Origin: Streptomyces sp. NRRL WC-3618
GTDB taxonomy: Bacteria; Actinomycetota; Actinomycetes; Streptomycetales; Streptomycetaceae
Reading direction: 5' to 3'
Assembly (NCBI RefSeq): GCF_001280005.1
Contig: NZ_LGDW01000281.1
Coordinates: forward strand, 5,107 to 69,106
Length of the DNA stretch: 64,000 bases
This document shows, in pieces, positions 19,980 through 28,492 of the stretch (position 1 is the first letter of the stretch; each line of letters starts with the position of its first letter). The notes under the pieces are model-generated. The model saw only the letters and a program-made list of their open reading frames with translations, was not told the DNA's origin and did no database searches. The position numbers were made by a program, and so were the translations under genes.

Positions 19980-21155
19980 ATGCGCACCATCCTCGTAACC
20001 GGCCCCGGCGGCTCGGGCCGCACCACCCTCGCCGCGGCCACCGCCCTGACCGCGGCGCGCGACGGCACCCCCACCCTCGTCCTCAGCACCGACCGCACCG
20101 ACACCCTCGGCGCCGCCCTCGGCACCCGCACCGGCCCCACCCCCGTCCCCGTCCCGGGCACCCCCCACCTCACCGCCTGGCGCCCCGACGCAGCGGAACG
20201 CTTCCGCGCCGACCTCACCGCCTTCCAGGACCGCGGCGCCAACGTCCTCGACTTCCTCGGCGCCTCCCGGCTCGACCCCGAGGAACTCACACCGCTGCCC
20301 GGCGCCGAGGAACTCGCCCTCCTGCGCGCCCTGCGCGACGCCGCGCTCTCGGAGGCGTACGACCTCCTCGTCGTCGACCTCCCGCCCACCCCGCAGGCCC
20401 TCGCCCTGCTCGCCCTCCCCGACGAACTGCGCCGCTACCTGCGCCGCCTCCTGCCCGCCGAGCGCCAGGCCGCCCGCGCCCTGCGTCCCGTACTCGGCCG
20501 TCTCGCCGGCGTCCCGATGCCCTCGGAGTGGCTGTACGAGGCCGCCGCCCGCTGGGACGTGGAACTGGCCGCCGTCACCGCGGTCGTCGAGGACCGGGAC
20601 ACCGTCGTACGACTGGTCGCCGAACCCGGGCCGGCCGGCGCCGACGCCGTACGCGCCGCCACCACCGGACTCGCCCTGCGCGGCCTGCGCGCGGACGTGC
20701 TGCTCGCCAACCGCGTCCTGCCTGAGCCCTCGACCGACCCCTGGCTCGCCTCCGTCACCGCGCAGCAGCGCAAGACCCTGGAGGACTGGCAGGAGGCGCA
20801 CGCCCTCCACCAGGTCCCGCATCTCGGACACGACCCGCACGGCACCGACGACCTGGCCGCCCTGCGCGCACCCGGCGTCAACCCGACCCCCGCCCCCATC
20901 GAGTGGCCTGTCACCGATCACCTGGCCGACGACGGTGTGCTCCTGTGGCACATCCCGCTGCCCGGCGCGATACGCGACGAGCTCGACCTGGTCAGGCGCG
21001 GCGACGAACTCGTCCTCACCGTCGGCCCGTTCCGCCGTATCGTTGCGCTGCCCTCGGCGCTGCGCCGCTGCACCGTGGCCGGCGCCGCCCTGCGCGACGG
21101 GGAGCTGAGGATCCGGTTCACGCCGGACCCGGACCTGTGGCCGCAGACACGGTGA
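19980..21155 (+). CDS. ArsA/GET3-like P-loop ATPase with Arg in Walker A
   Basis: This 391-residue protein belongs to the ArsA/GET3 group of dimeric P-loop ATPases. Its N-terminal P-loop is GPGGSGRTT (8-16), with arginine at the position normally held by the phosphate-binding lysine. Switch II is VVDLPPTPQALALLALPD (about 124-141), where DLPPT matches the DxxPTxHTL-like motif. The C-terminal 80 residues form a small beta-rich domain with FRRIVALPSALRRC. Start ATG 19980 gives the P-loop at the usual place. Role unknown. Confidence 0.8.
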   Translation: MRTILVTGPGGSGRTTLAAATALTAARDGTPTLVLSTDRTDTLGAALGTRTGPTPVPVPGTPHLTAWRPDAAERFRADLTAFQDRGANVLDFLGASRLDPEELTPLPGAEELALLRALRDAALSEAYDLLVVDLPPTPQALALLALPDELRRYLRRLLPAERQAARALRPVLGRLAGVPMPSEWLYEAAARWDVELAAVTAVVEDRDTVVRLVAEPGPAGADAVRAATTGLALRGLRADVLLANRVLPEPSTDPWLASVTAQQRKTLEDWQEAHALHQVPHLGHDPHGTDDLAALRAPGVNPTPAPIEWPVTDHLADDGVLLWHIPLPGAIRDELDLVRRGDELVLTVGPFRRIVALPSALRRCTVAGAALRDGELRIRFTPDPDLWPQTR

Positions 21156-21212
21156 ACCGCGTACGTCCATTCGGGTACCGTCGAAGAGACGAACCGTAGT
21201 CAGGAGCCCGCC

Positions 21213-21722
21213 ATGAGCGAAGAGCGCCCCACGTCCGACACCGCTCGCGGGGAGGCCGCCGGCGAGGCGCCGTACGAGACGCCCGCCACCGACTCCGACG
21301 CGTGGGCGAAGGCCTGCGCCGAGGACCTCGAAGCCGAGAAGGCGCGCCGCCGGGCCCAGCACGGGCCGCCGCCCGGCTCCGCCGCCGAGGAGCTGCGCAA
21401 GCTCGTCGACGCCGTCTCGGACAAGCTGTCGTCCCTCCAGTCACCGCTGCTCGGCGCGGTCGCCCAGGGCACCGCCCAGCAGGTGGTGCGGCAGGTCGTC
21501 CAGCAGGCCAAGGCCGCCGTCGAACCAGTGATCGAACGCAACCCGGACGTCTTCGACCACCTGGCGGCCGCGGGCAACGAACTGTTCGCCGCCTACCGCT
21601 CGGCCGTCGAGTCCCAGGAACGCCGCTGGACGACCCGCGAGGCGGATCGCGGCCGGAAGCACGGCGACGACCGGGGCGAGGGCACCGGCTCCGGCTCCGG
21701 CGAGCGCATCGACCTGGACTGA
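21213..21722 (+). CDS. DUF5304 protein, likely SCO2127-type glucose-repression factor
   Basis: This 169-residue hydrophilic protein has an acidic N-terminus, an amphipathic helical core (ELRKLVDAVSDKL ... VVRQVVQQAKAAVEPVIE) and a charged Ser/Gly-rich tail. It sits immediately upstream of glkA. In S. coelicolor the gene in this place, SCO2127, encodes a protein of about 20 kDa reported to restore glucose uptake, glucokinase activity and glucose repression in a mutant. The position and size fit, so the same role is inferred. The ATG follows CAGGAG. Confidence 0.75.
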   Translation: MSEERPTSDTARGEAAGEAPYETPATDSDAWAKACAEDLEAEKARRRAQHGPPPGSAAEELRKLVDAVSDKLSSLQSPLLGAVAQGTAQQVVRQVVQQAKAAVEPVIERNPDVFDHLAAAGNELFAAYRSAVESQERRWTTREADRGRKHGDDRGEGTGSGSGERIDLD

Positions 21723-21735
21723 CTGGCCTTCGTCA

Positions 21736-21770
21736 CTGACAGTCCTCAATTGCTGACAGTCGCCTCAATT
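21736..21770. repeat. Tandem direct repeat upstream of glkA
   Basis: CTGACAGTC-CTCAATT occurs at 21736-21751 and again, with two extra bases (GC) in the middle, at 21753-21770. Two closely spaced copies on the same face suggest a binding site for a regulator in the 150-base gap before glkA. Confidence 0.45.
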
Positions 21771-21872
21771 CGGGTCCCGCGAGGCCGCCCCGCCGTGCGG
21801 ACGACGAAACCCCGGCCACAGGGCCTCGGGTACCGTTGTCCGTAGCGGGGCTCGACCGAAACTGAGGGATTC

Positions 21873-22826
21873 ATGGGACTCACCATCGGCGTCGACATCG
21901 GCGGCACGAAGATCGCGGCCGGCGTGGTCGACGAGGAAGGCAACATCCTCTCGACCCACAAGGTGCCGACCCCGGGCACGCCTGAGGGCATCGTGGACGC
22001 CATCGCCGCCGCCGTCGAGGGCGCCCGCGCCGGGCACGAGATCGTGGGCGTCGGCATCGGCGCGGCCGGATACGTGAACCGTCAGCGTTCCACGGTCTAC
22101 TTCGCACCCAACATCGACTGGCGCGAGGAACCGCTGAAGGACAAGGTCGAGGCACGCGTGGGCCTGCCGGTCGTCGTCGAGAACGACGCGAACGCGGCGG
22201 CGTGGGGCGAGTACAAGTTCGGCGCCGGCAAGGGCCACCGCAACGTCATCTGCATCACCCTCGGCACCGGCCTCGGCGGCGGCATCATCATCGGCAACAA
22301 GCTGCGCCGCGGCCACTTCGGCGTCGCCGCCGAGTTCGGCCACATCCGCGTGGTCCCGGACGGGCTGCTGTGCGGCTGCGGCAGCCAGGGCTGCTGGGAG
22401 CAGTACGCGTCGGGACGCGCCCTCGTCCGGTACGCGAAGCAGCGCGCCAACGCGACCCCCGAGAACGCGGAACTGCTCCTCTCGCTGGGCGACGGCACGC
22501 CCGAGGGCATCGAGGGCAAGCACATCTCGATGGCGGCGCGACAGGGCGACCCCGTCGCCGTCGACTCGTACCGTGAACTGGCCCGCTGGGCCGGCTCGGG
22601 CCTCGCCGACCTGGCCTCCCTCTTCGACCCCTCCGCCTTCATCGTCGGCGGCGGCCTCTCGGACGAGGGCGAACTGGTCCTCGACCCCATCCGCAGGTCC
22701 TACAAGCGCTGGCTGGTGGGCGGCAACTGGCGCCCGGTGGCCGACGTCATCGCCGCCCAACTGGGCAACAAGGCAGGCCTGGTAGGCGCGGCAGACCTGG
22801 CAAGAGAACCCGACCCGATCATGTAA
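21873..22826 (+). CDS. glkA: Glucokinase (ROK family)
   Basis: GlkA (317 aa) phosphorylates glucose with ATP and is the key enzyme of glucose repression in Streptomyces. The ROK hallmarks are the phosphate loop DIGGTKIAAGVVD (residues 6-18), the substrate motif VENDANAAAWGEYKFG (about 103-118) and the zinc-binding motif CGCGSQGCWEQY (about 167-178). The ATG at 21873 follows GAGGGA. The preceding DUF5304 gene and the tandem repeat in the spacer are the likely regulatory context. A hairpin terminator follows. Confidence 0.96.
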   Translation: MGLTIGVDIGGTKIAAGVVDEEGNILSTHKVPTPGTPEGIVDAIAAAVEGARAGHEIVGVGIGAAGYVNRQRSTVYFAPNIDWREEPLKDKVEARVGLPVVVENDANAAAWGEYKFGAGKGHRNVICITLGTGLGGGIIIGNKLRRGHFGVAAEFGHIRVVPDGLLCGCGSQGCWEQYASGRALVRYAKQRANATPENAELLLSLGDGTPEGIEGKHISMAARQGDPVAVDSYRELARWAGSGLADLASLFDPSAFIVGGGLSDEGELVLDPIRRSYKRWLVGGNWRPVADVIAAQLGNKAGLVGAADLAREPDPIM

Positions 22827-22847
22827 AACCCCCCCTCACCCCCGCAG

Positions 22848-22881
22848 GCCCGCCGTACCTCAAGGAAGAGGAACGGCGGGC
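22848..22881 (+). terminator. Terminator after glkA
   Basis: GCCCGCCGT (22848-22856) and ACGGCGGGC (22873-22881) make a 9-bp stem with a 16-base loop followed by TTTGTC, close to a canonical intrinsic terminator. Confidence 0.75.
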
Positions 22882-22912
22882 TTTGTCACGAGGGAAGAGA
22901 CAGCGCGCCCTG

Positions 22913-22970
22913 AAGGGGCGCGGGGCTGTGTCAGTTGTGCGGCTTCGCCGCGCGGGCGCGACAAGCCCCC
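22913..22970. repeat. Dispersed intergenic repeat, copy 1
   Basis: The sequence AGGGGCGCGGGGCTGTGTC, a short variable stretch, GCGGCTTCGCCGC and GGGCGCGACAAG is repeated in inverted orientation at 29.53-29.59 kb. The GCGGCTTCGCCGC part is a tetraloop hairpin. It lies between glkA and the EEP gene. Confidence 0.6.
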
Positions 22971-23053
22971 ACCGACCGTCCCCGCGGCCAACTACCGCAC
23001 CCCCCACGGCGAGTTCCCGCCATCCCCCACCCCCCCTCCGTATCTTGACCACC

Positions 23054-23809
23054 ATGGCGACGACCTCCCCGCTCCCCAACTCCCACACGAACCCCGACGG
23101 TTCCGCCGTCATCCGCGTCCTCAGCTACAACATCCGCTCGATGCGCGACGACACCACCGCCCTCGCCCGAGTCATCACCGCCTGCGCCCCCGACCTGGTC
23201 CTCATCCAGGAAGCCCCCCGCTTCTTCCGCTGGCGCAAGAAACTCGCCCACCTCGCGGCCGCCTCCGGCCAGGTACTCCTCTCCGGTGGCGCCCCCGCCG
23301 CCGGCCCCGCCCTCCTCTGCTCCCTCCGCGCGACGGTCGAACGCACCGAGGACGTCCTCCTCCCCCTCACCCCCGGACAGCACCGACGGGGCTTCGCGAC
23401 GGCGGTCGTCCGCTTCGGGGGCGCCCGGCTCGGCGTACTGAGCTGTCATCTGAGCCTGCACGAGGAGGAGCGGTACGAGCAGTCGGGGCTGCTCCTCGAC
23501 CGGCTCGCCGCGCTGGACGTACCGCACGCGGTCGCTGGCGGCGACCTCAACGAGCACCCCACGGGCCGCGGCTTCCGGCGACTGGCCACCGACCTCCAGG
23601 ACTGCTGGGCCACCGCCCCCTGGGGCACGGAGTACACCTCGACACCCACCGACCCCCACCAGCGCATCGACGCGATCCTGGCCACCCCGGGTGTCGAGGT
23701 CCTCGGCTGCGGTGTGCCGGTGGGACACCCCGGAGTGTCGACCTCGGACCTGAGGGCGGCGACGGATCACCTGCCCGTGCTGGCGGCGTTGCGCGTGCCG
23801 GCCTCCTGA
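23054..23809 (+). CDS. Endonuclease/exonuclease/phosphatase (EEP) family protein
   Basis: This 251-residue protein has the DNase I-like fold. The motifs in order are VLSYNIRSM (Asn), LIQEAP (metal Glu), CHLSLHEEER, GGDLNEHP (Asp/Asn) and TDHLPVLA (catalytic His). Members cut nucleic acids or phospho- and sphingolipids; no signal peptide is visible, so a cytoplasmic role is likely. The ATG at 23054 is chosen from the start of the folded domain; in-frame codons run upstream into the repeat and are not credible. It ends at a bidirectional hairpin. Confidence 0.87.
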   Translation: MATTSPLPNSHTNPDGSAVIRVLSYNIRSMRDDTTALARVITACAPDLVLIQEAPRFFRWRKKLAHLAAASGQVLLSGGAPAAGPALLCSLRATVERTEDVLLPLTPGQHRRGFATAVVRFGGARLGVLSCHLSLHEEERYEQSGLLLDRLAALDVPHAVAGGDLNEHPTGRGFRRLATDLQDCWATAPWGTEYTSTPTDPHQRIDAILATPGVEVLGCGVPVGHPGVSTSDLRAATDHLPVLAALRVPAS

Positions 23810-23831
23810 GCCCGGTCCGCCGGAACTGACT

Positions 23832-23871
23832 GAGGGCAGCCACGGACCGTCTTCCGGTCCGGGCCGCCCTC
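23832..23871. terminator. Bidirectional hairpin between convergent genes
   Basis: GGACCG (23844-23849) pairs with CGGTCC (23855-23860) and GAGGGC (23832-23837) with GCCCTC (23866-23871), giving a long interrupted stem between two genes that end toward each other. Confidence 0.7.
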
Positions 23872-23897
23872 GGAGTGCCGCTGCGTGAGCGTGGTCG

Positions 23898-24491
23898 TCA
23901 GACCACCGCCCCCCGCCCCGGATCCTCCTCGTCCTCGTCGTCCTTCATACGCATCACCAGCGTCGCGAACCCGCCGAGGAACCCGCCGATGCCCAGCGTC
24001 GCCAGCCACCAGGTCATGTCCCAGCCCAGCAGTACGGCGAGCAGGAGCAGGACCGGACCGCCGAGCACGCCCAGCCAGGCGAACCGGGCGGTCGTGTCCG
24101 CGGCGGGCAGCGGAGGCGGCTCCGGCGGCACGAAGTGGCCCTCGTCGTCATCGTCGAAGTCGTCCTCCGACGCGTCCGGCGTCGTGTAGTCGCGCGGGCC
24201 GCCGACGCCCGGGGCGAAGGCGACGGAGCTGCCCAGCGGCTTCACGGGCTGCCCGTCGCCCTTGGCGACCTTGTCGGCGTTGCCCTTGGGGTCGGGGTCG
24301 ACGGAGGCGTCGGTGTCGTCGTTCGTGTCCGGTTCGAGCAGTGCCAGGTCCTCGACGGACTTGAACGGCTTCGCGCCCGGCGGGTCCGGCGGCTCGTCGC
24401 CGTACGCCTCCACGATCGCGGCCCACGCGGCCGCCTCGTCGAAGGGCACACCCTTCTCCTCCGGCTCGCGGTCGGAGTCGTGCTCAGCCAC
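23898..24491 (-). CDS. Membrane protein with acidic cytoplasmic domain
   Basis: This 197-residue hypothetical protein has an acidic, disordered N-terminal region of about 125 residues (clusters such as EDDFDDDDEG) followed by two hydrophobic helices (FAWLGVLGGPVLLLLAVLLG and WWLATLGIGGFLGGFATLVM) and a charged tail. The GTG at 24491 overlaps the esterase stop by 8 bases, so translation is coupled. No recognised domain; it may be a small membrane accessory protein for the esterase. Confidence 0.75.
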   Translation of the reverse strand: MAEHDSDREPEEKGVPFDEAAAWAAIVEAYGDEPPDPPGAKPFKSVEDLALLEPDTNDDTDASVDPDPKGNADKVAKGDGQPVKPLGSSVAFAPGVGGPRDYTTPDASEDDFDDDDEGHFVPPEPPPLPAADTTARFAWLGVLGGPVLLLLAVLLGWDMTWWLATLGIGGFLGGFATLVMRMKDDEDEEDPGRGAVV

Positions 24492-25359
24492 CCGTGGCCG
24501 TCCCTTCCTGCTGCCCCACTTGGTCTGCCTGCCGGCTCTGGTGCGGCCCCCGCACCTCACTGGCATCCGGCCCGACCGAGTCCTTGGACTCCTCGGACCG
24601 CTCACCGGCCGCGGGTGCGAGCCGGAGGACGAACGCGTGGCTCTCCTCGAAGATCCGGTCCGCATCATGGTCCAACGTCGCGACGTGGTAACTCTGTTCC
24701 AGCACGATCTCGGTCACGTCCGTGGACGACACCCGGCTCAGCACCCGGGCCGAGTCGGCCGGCGGCACGACATGGTCGGCTCGGCTGCGCAGCAGCAGCA
24801 GCGGCTGGGTGACCTGCGGCAGCTCGCCGTCGACCAGCCGGTAGAACGTCCGCATCGAGTGCGCCGCGTGCAGCGGAACCCTGGGGTAGCCGACCTCCGC
24901 GCCGCCCTCCTTCTTGATGTCGCTCACGATGCCGGCCACCGACGGCACGAGATGACGCACCACCGGAAGGGCGTACGCGGCAAGACCGTGCACCTTGTTC
25001 GCCGGGTTGACGACCACGATGCCGCTGATCCGGTCGCCGTACCGCGCGGCCAGCCGCAGGGTCAGCGCGCCGCCCATCGACAGGCCGAAGACGAAGACCT
25101 GGGTGCAGCGCTCCAGCAGGGCACGCAGCTCCCGGTCCACCTCCGCGTACCAGTCCTGCCAGCCGGTGAGCTGCATGTCCTCCCAGCGCGTGCCGTGCCC
25201 GGGCAGCAGCGGCAGCGAAACGGTCAGTCCGCGCTCGGCGAGGTACTCCGCCCAGGGGCGCAGCGACTGCGGGGAACCGGTGAAACCGTGACAGAGGAGG
25301 ACTCCGACCTCCCCGCCCTCATGGCGGTACGGCTCGGCTCCAGGAAGGACCGGCACCAT
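24484..25359 (-). CDS. Alpha/beta hydrolase (carboxylesterase-like)
   Basis: This 291-residue esterase has LLCHGFTGSP (oxyanion HG motif, about 22-31), the nucleophile elbow FGLSMGGAL (Ser about 98) and a C-terminal catalytic His in SYHVATLDHD. It resembles the monoacylglycerol lipase/carboxylesterase Est30 group. Start ATG 25359 is chosen because AGGAG lies 5 bases upstream and gives MVPVLPGAE; an ATG 15 bases upstream has no Shine-Dalgarno sequence. It is the first gene of a two-gene unit with the membrane protein. Confidence 0.85.
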   Translation of the reverse strand: MVPVLPGAEPYRHEGGEVGVLLCHGFTGSPQSLRPWAEYLAERGLTVSLPLLPGHGTRWEDMQLTGWQDWYAEVDRELRALLERCTQVFVFGLSMGGALTLRLAARYGDRISGIVVVNPANKVHGLAAYALPVVRHLVPSVAGIVSDIKKEGGAEVGYPRVPLHAAHSMRTFYRLVDGELPQVTQPLLLLRSRADHVVPPADSARVLSRVSSTDVTEIVLEQSYHVATLDHDADRIFEESHAFVLRLAPAAGERSEESKDSVGPDASEVRGPHQSRQADQVGQQEGTATGG

Positions 25360-25552
25360 CGGTCTCCTGTTCATGGGAAGGGTGACTGGGGTGAGTGGGG
25401 TGAATGACTGGGGTGGGTGATCAAGCATGGAAGCCTCGAGACTTCGAGGCGTACTTCACCGTACGCGACCGCACTGACACCGACCAGGGCCGTCGGACTC
25501 TTTGGCAGTGCCGCGGGTTAAGGTCTGATCTACAGACTATGGAGGCACTCGG

Positions 25553-26320
25553 TTGTTGTACGGCGCGATGAAGGTTTCCGTCGGGGTACCGCTGAAGGTC
25601 GCCTTCAGGCCCTGGGTGGAAGGCCTGGAGAACGTCCCGGCCGACGGGCCGGCGATCCTGGCGAGCAACCACCTGTCCTTCTCCGACTCCTTCTTCCTGC
25701 CCGCGGTCCTCGACCGCAAGGTCACCTTCATCGCGAAGGCCGAGTACTTCACGACGCCCGGTCTCAAGGGCCGGATGACCGCCGCCTTCTTCAAGGGCGT
25801 CGGCCAGCTCCCGGTGGACCGCTCCGGGGCGCGCGGCGCGGGCGAGGCCGCGATCAAAAGCGGTGTCGACGTCCTCGAGCGCGGTGAGCTGTTCGGTATC
25901 TATCCGGAGGGCACCCGTTCGCCCGACGGCCGCCTCTACCGGGGCAAGCCCGGCGGCCTCGCGCGCGTGGCGCTCGCCACCGGGGCGCCGGTCATCCCGG
26001 TCGCGATGATCGACACCGAGAAGATCCAGCCGCCGGGCAAGGTGATGCCCAAGCTGATGCGCCCGGGCATCCGCATCGGCAAGCCGCTCGACTTCAGCCG
26101 GTACCAGGGCATGGAACACGACCGCTTCGTGCTCCGGGCCCTGACCGACGAGGTCATGTACGAGATCATGAAGCTCTCCGGCCAGGAGTACGTCGACATC
26201 TACGCGTCGGCCGCCAAACGCCGGATCGCCGAAGAGGCGAAGGCGGAGAAACAAGCCGAGAAGCAGGCGCAGAAGGCCCAGGAGAAGGCCCTGGAGAAGG
26301 GCCGGTCGGGCACCAAGTAG
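25553..26320 (+). CDS. 1-acyl-sn-glycerol-3-phosphate acyltransferase (PlsC-like)
   Basis: This 255-residue acyltransferase has the NHxxxxD catalytic motif as NHLSFSD (about residues 43-49) and the phosphate-binding EGTRSPDGRL (about 121-130), so it should transfer an acyl chain to lysophosphatidic acid or a similar acceptor at the membrane. TTG at 25553 is the likely start, with GGAGG seven bases upstream. The last 35 residues are a highly charged Lys/Glu/Ala helix (AKAEKQAEKQAQKAQEKA) that is unusual for the core family. MacS follows after 36 bases, so an operon is possible. Confidence 0.9.
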   Translation: MLYGAMKVSVGVPLKVAFRPWVEGLENVPADGPAILASNHLSFSDSFFLPAVLDRKVTFIAKAEYFTTPGLKGRMTAAFFKGVGQLPVDRSGARGAGEAAIKSGVDVLERGELFGIYPEGTRSPDGRLYRGKPGGLARVALATGAPVIPVAMIDTEKIQPPGKVMPKLMRPGIRIGKPLDFSRYQGMEHDRFVLRALTDEVMYEIMKLSGQEYVDIYASAAKRRIAEEAKAEKQAEKQAQKAQEKALEKGRSGTK

Positions 26321-26356
26321 CAGTACCCGGGGGCGGGTTCGGGGGAGGCGGGGGAC

Positions 26357-27640
26357 ATGGCCGTACACGAGAAGGCCGTACGCGAGAAGGTCGTGGGCGA
26401 CGGAGCCGGGCGCAGACAGACCGGGCGTCCGAAAGTCATGCGGATGTCGGTCGAGCAGCCGCTGTGGCGCGCGCTCAGCGGGTACCGCGTCCTGACGATG
26501 CTGTACGCGATCGGGTTCTTCGCCAACGCGTACGACGGCTTCGTCCGTCCCTGGGTGGCCGTCGGCTACTTCGTCGTGCTGTTCGTCTGGACCCTCGCGA
26601 CCCTGCCCAGGGTGGCCAACGCGGCCAGCTGCACGAAGCGTTTCCTCGCCGCCGACCTCACCATCGCGCTGGCCGGCATCCTCCTCACGCCCGTCGCCGA
26701 CGCCCACGAGAGGGTCGCCTCGGGCGGTCCCACGCTGCCGTCGATATGGACGGCCGGTTCCGTGCTGGCCTTCGCGATCAAGGGCGGCTGGCGCTGGGCG
26801 GCCTTCGCCTCGACGCTGGTCGCCGCCGTGAACCTGGTCGAGCGCGGCACCCCGGCCCGTGACACCGTCCACAACGTGGTCCTGGTGTGGGTCGCCTCCA
26901 TCGCCATCGGATACGTCGTCGAGGTCGCCCGCGCCTCCGAGCGCACCCTCGCCCGCGCCCTGGAGATCGAGGCCGCGACCCGCGAACGGGAGCGGCTCGC
27001 CCGGGACATCCACGACAGCGTCCTCCAGGTACTGGCGATGGTGCAGCGGCGTGGTGCCGTACTCGGCGGCGAGGCGGCGGAACTGGGCCGGATGGCCGGC
27101 GAACAGGAGGTCGCGCTGCGCGCCCTGGTCTCCGGCGGCCTCGTACCGGCGTCAGTGGCGCCGGACATCGCCGTACACAGGGTGGGGGAGTCCCAGCCGG
27201 ACATGCCGGACTCGCCGGACCCGGTGGATCTGCGCGCCCTGCTCGTCCCGTACGCCACCTCGACGATCACTTTCTCCGAGCCCGGCGCCCCCGTGCCGCT
27301 CGCCCGGGCCGCCGCGAAGGAGCTGGCCGCGGCGGTCGGCGCCGCCCTGGACAACGTGCGCAGGCACGCGGGGGAGGGGGCCCGGACCTGGATCCTGGTC
27401 GAGGACGAGCCGGACTCCGTCGTCGTGACCGTGCGGGACGACGGGCCGGGCATCCCGGAGGGGCGGCTCGCGCAGGCCGAGGGCGAGGGACGGCTCGGCG
27501 TGGCCCAGTCGATCCGCGGCCGGCTGCGCGACCTCGGCGGCGACGCCCAGCTGATCTCGGTGCCGGGGCAGGGCACGGAGGTCGAACTGACGGTACCGAA
27601 GGACACCGGAACGGCACGGGGGAAGACGGAGCGACGATGA
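26357..27640 (+). CDS. macS: MacS, sensor histidine kinase with DUF5931
   Basis: This 427-residue membrane sensor has four to six N-terminal helices in a DUF5931 region (about 40-195), a HisKA_3-type dimerisation helix with the phospho-acceptor in RLARDIHDSVLQV (about residue 218), and a HATPase domain with AALDNVRRHA (N-box), DDGPGIPEG (G1) and GRLGVAQSI (G2). It matches MacS of the MacRS system of S. coelicolor, which controls morphogenetic membrane-protein genes. ATG 26357 follows a G-rich stretch. It overlaps macR by four bases. Confidence 0.85.
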   Translation: MAVHEKAVREKVVGDGAGRRQTGRPKVMRMSVEQPLWRALSGYRVLTMLYAIGFFANAYDGFVRPWVAVGYFVVLFVWTLATLPRVANAASCTKRFLAADLTIALAGILLTPVADAHERVASGGPTLPSIWTAGSVLAFAIKGGWRWAAFASTLVAAVNLVERGTPARDTVHNVVLVWVASIAIGYVVEVARASERTLARALEIEAATRERERLARDIHDSVLQVLAMVQRRGAVLGGEAAELGRMAGEQEVALRALVSGGLVPASVAPDIAVHRVGESQPDMPDSPDPVDLRALLVPYATSTITFSEPGAPVPLARAAAKELAAAVGAALDNVRRHAGEGARTWILVEDEPDSVVVTVRDDGPGIPEGRLAQAEGEGRLGVAQSIRGRLRDLGGDAQLISVPGQGTEVELTVPKDTGTARGKTERR

Positions 27641-28359
27641 CGGACACCGGGAACGAGAGCGGCAGGGACATGAACGGGACCGGGGAAGGGCCTCAGGGTC
27701 CCCTCAGGGTCATGGTGGTCGACGACCATCCCATGTGGCGGGACGCGGTCGCCCGGGACCTCGCCGAGTCCGGGTTCGACGTGGTCGCCACGGCGGGCGA
27801 CGGCGAGCAGGCCGTACGCCGCGCCCGGGCCGTCACACCGGACGTCCTCGTGCTCGACCTCAACCTGCCCGCCAAACCCGGCGTCCAGGTCTGCAAGGAG
27901 GTCGTCGGGGCCAACCCCGCCCTGCGCGTCCTGGTCCTCTCGGCGAGCGGCGAGCACGCCGACGTCCTGGAGGCGGTGAAGTCGGGCGCGACCGGCTACC
28001 TGCTGAAGTCGGCCTCGACCGAGGAACTGATCGACGCCGTACGCCGTACTGCGGTCGGCGACCCGGTGTTCACCCCGGGCCTGGCCGGTCTGGTCCTCGG
28101 CGAGTACCGCCGCCTGGCCTCCGAGCCGGCCCCGGCGGCGGGCGCCGACGAGCCCAAGGCCCCGCAGCTCACCGACCGCGAGACGGAGGTCCTGCGGCTG
28201 GTGGCCAAGGGCCTCAGCTACAAGCAGATCGCCGAACGCCTGGTCATCTCGCACCGCACGGTCCAGAACCACGTTCAGAACACCCTGGGCAAGCTGCAAC
28301 TGCACAACAGGGTGGAACTGGTGCGGTACGCGATCCAGCGCGGCCTGGACGACGAGTGA
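27637..28359 (+). CDS. macR: MacR, LuxR-type response regulator
   Basis: This 240-residue NarL/FixJ-type regulator has a receiver domain with acidic pocket VVDDHP (27-32), phospho-acceptor Asp74 in VLVLDLNLP and Lys in LLKSAS (about 125), then a LuxR helix-turn-helix TDRETEVLRLVAKG ... ISHRTVQNHV near residues 175-225. The ATG overlaps the macS stop (ATGA). The pair is reported in S. coelicolor to control a regulon of membrane morphogenesis genes; the identity here rests on order beside pfkA and domain makeup. Confidence 0.87.
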   Translation: MTDTGNESGRDMNGTGEGPQGPLRVMVVDDHPMWRDAVARDLAESGFDVVATAGDGEQAVRRARAVTPDVLVLDLNLPAKPGVQVCKEVVGANPALRVLVLSASGEHADVLEAVKSGATGYLLKSASTEELIDAVRRTAVGDPVFTPGLAGLVLGEYRRLASEPAPAAGADEPKAPQLTDRETEVLRLVAKGLSYKQIAERLVISHRTVQNHVQNTLGKLQLHNRVELVRYAIQRGLDDE

Positions 28360-28492
28360 CGACGAGTCACGACGGGCGATAAGGGGCGACGAAGGGCGAG
28401 AACCCTTGAGAACACGTGAGGAGCCTCGACGCCGAGTGAGACGCGCGTCACACTGATCCTTCGTCAGGAACCCGCGGCGAAGGGACATATCC

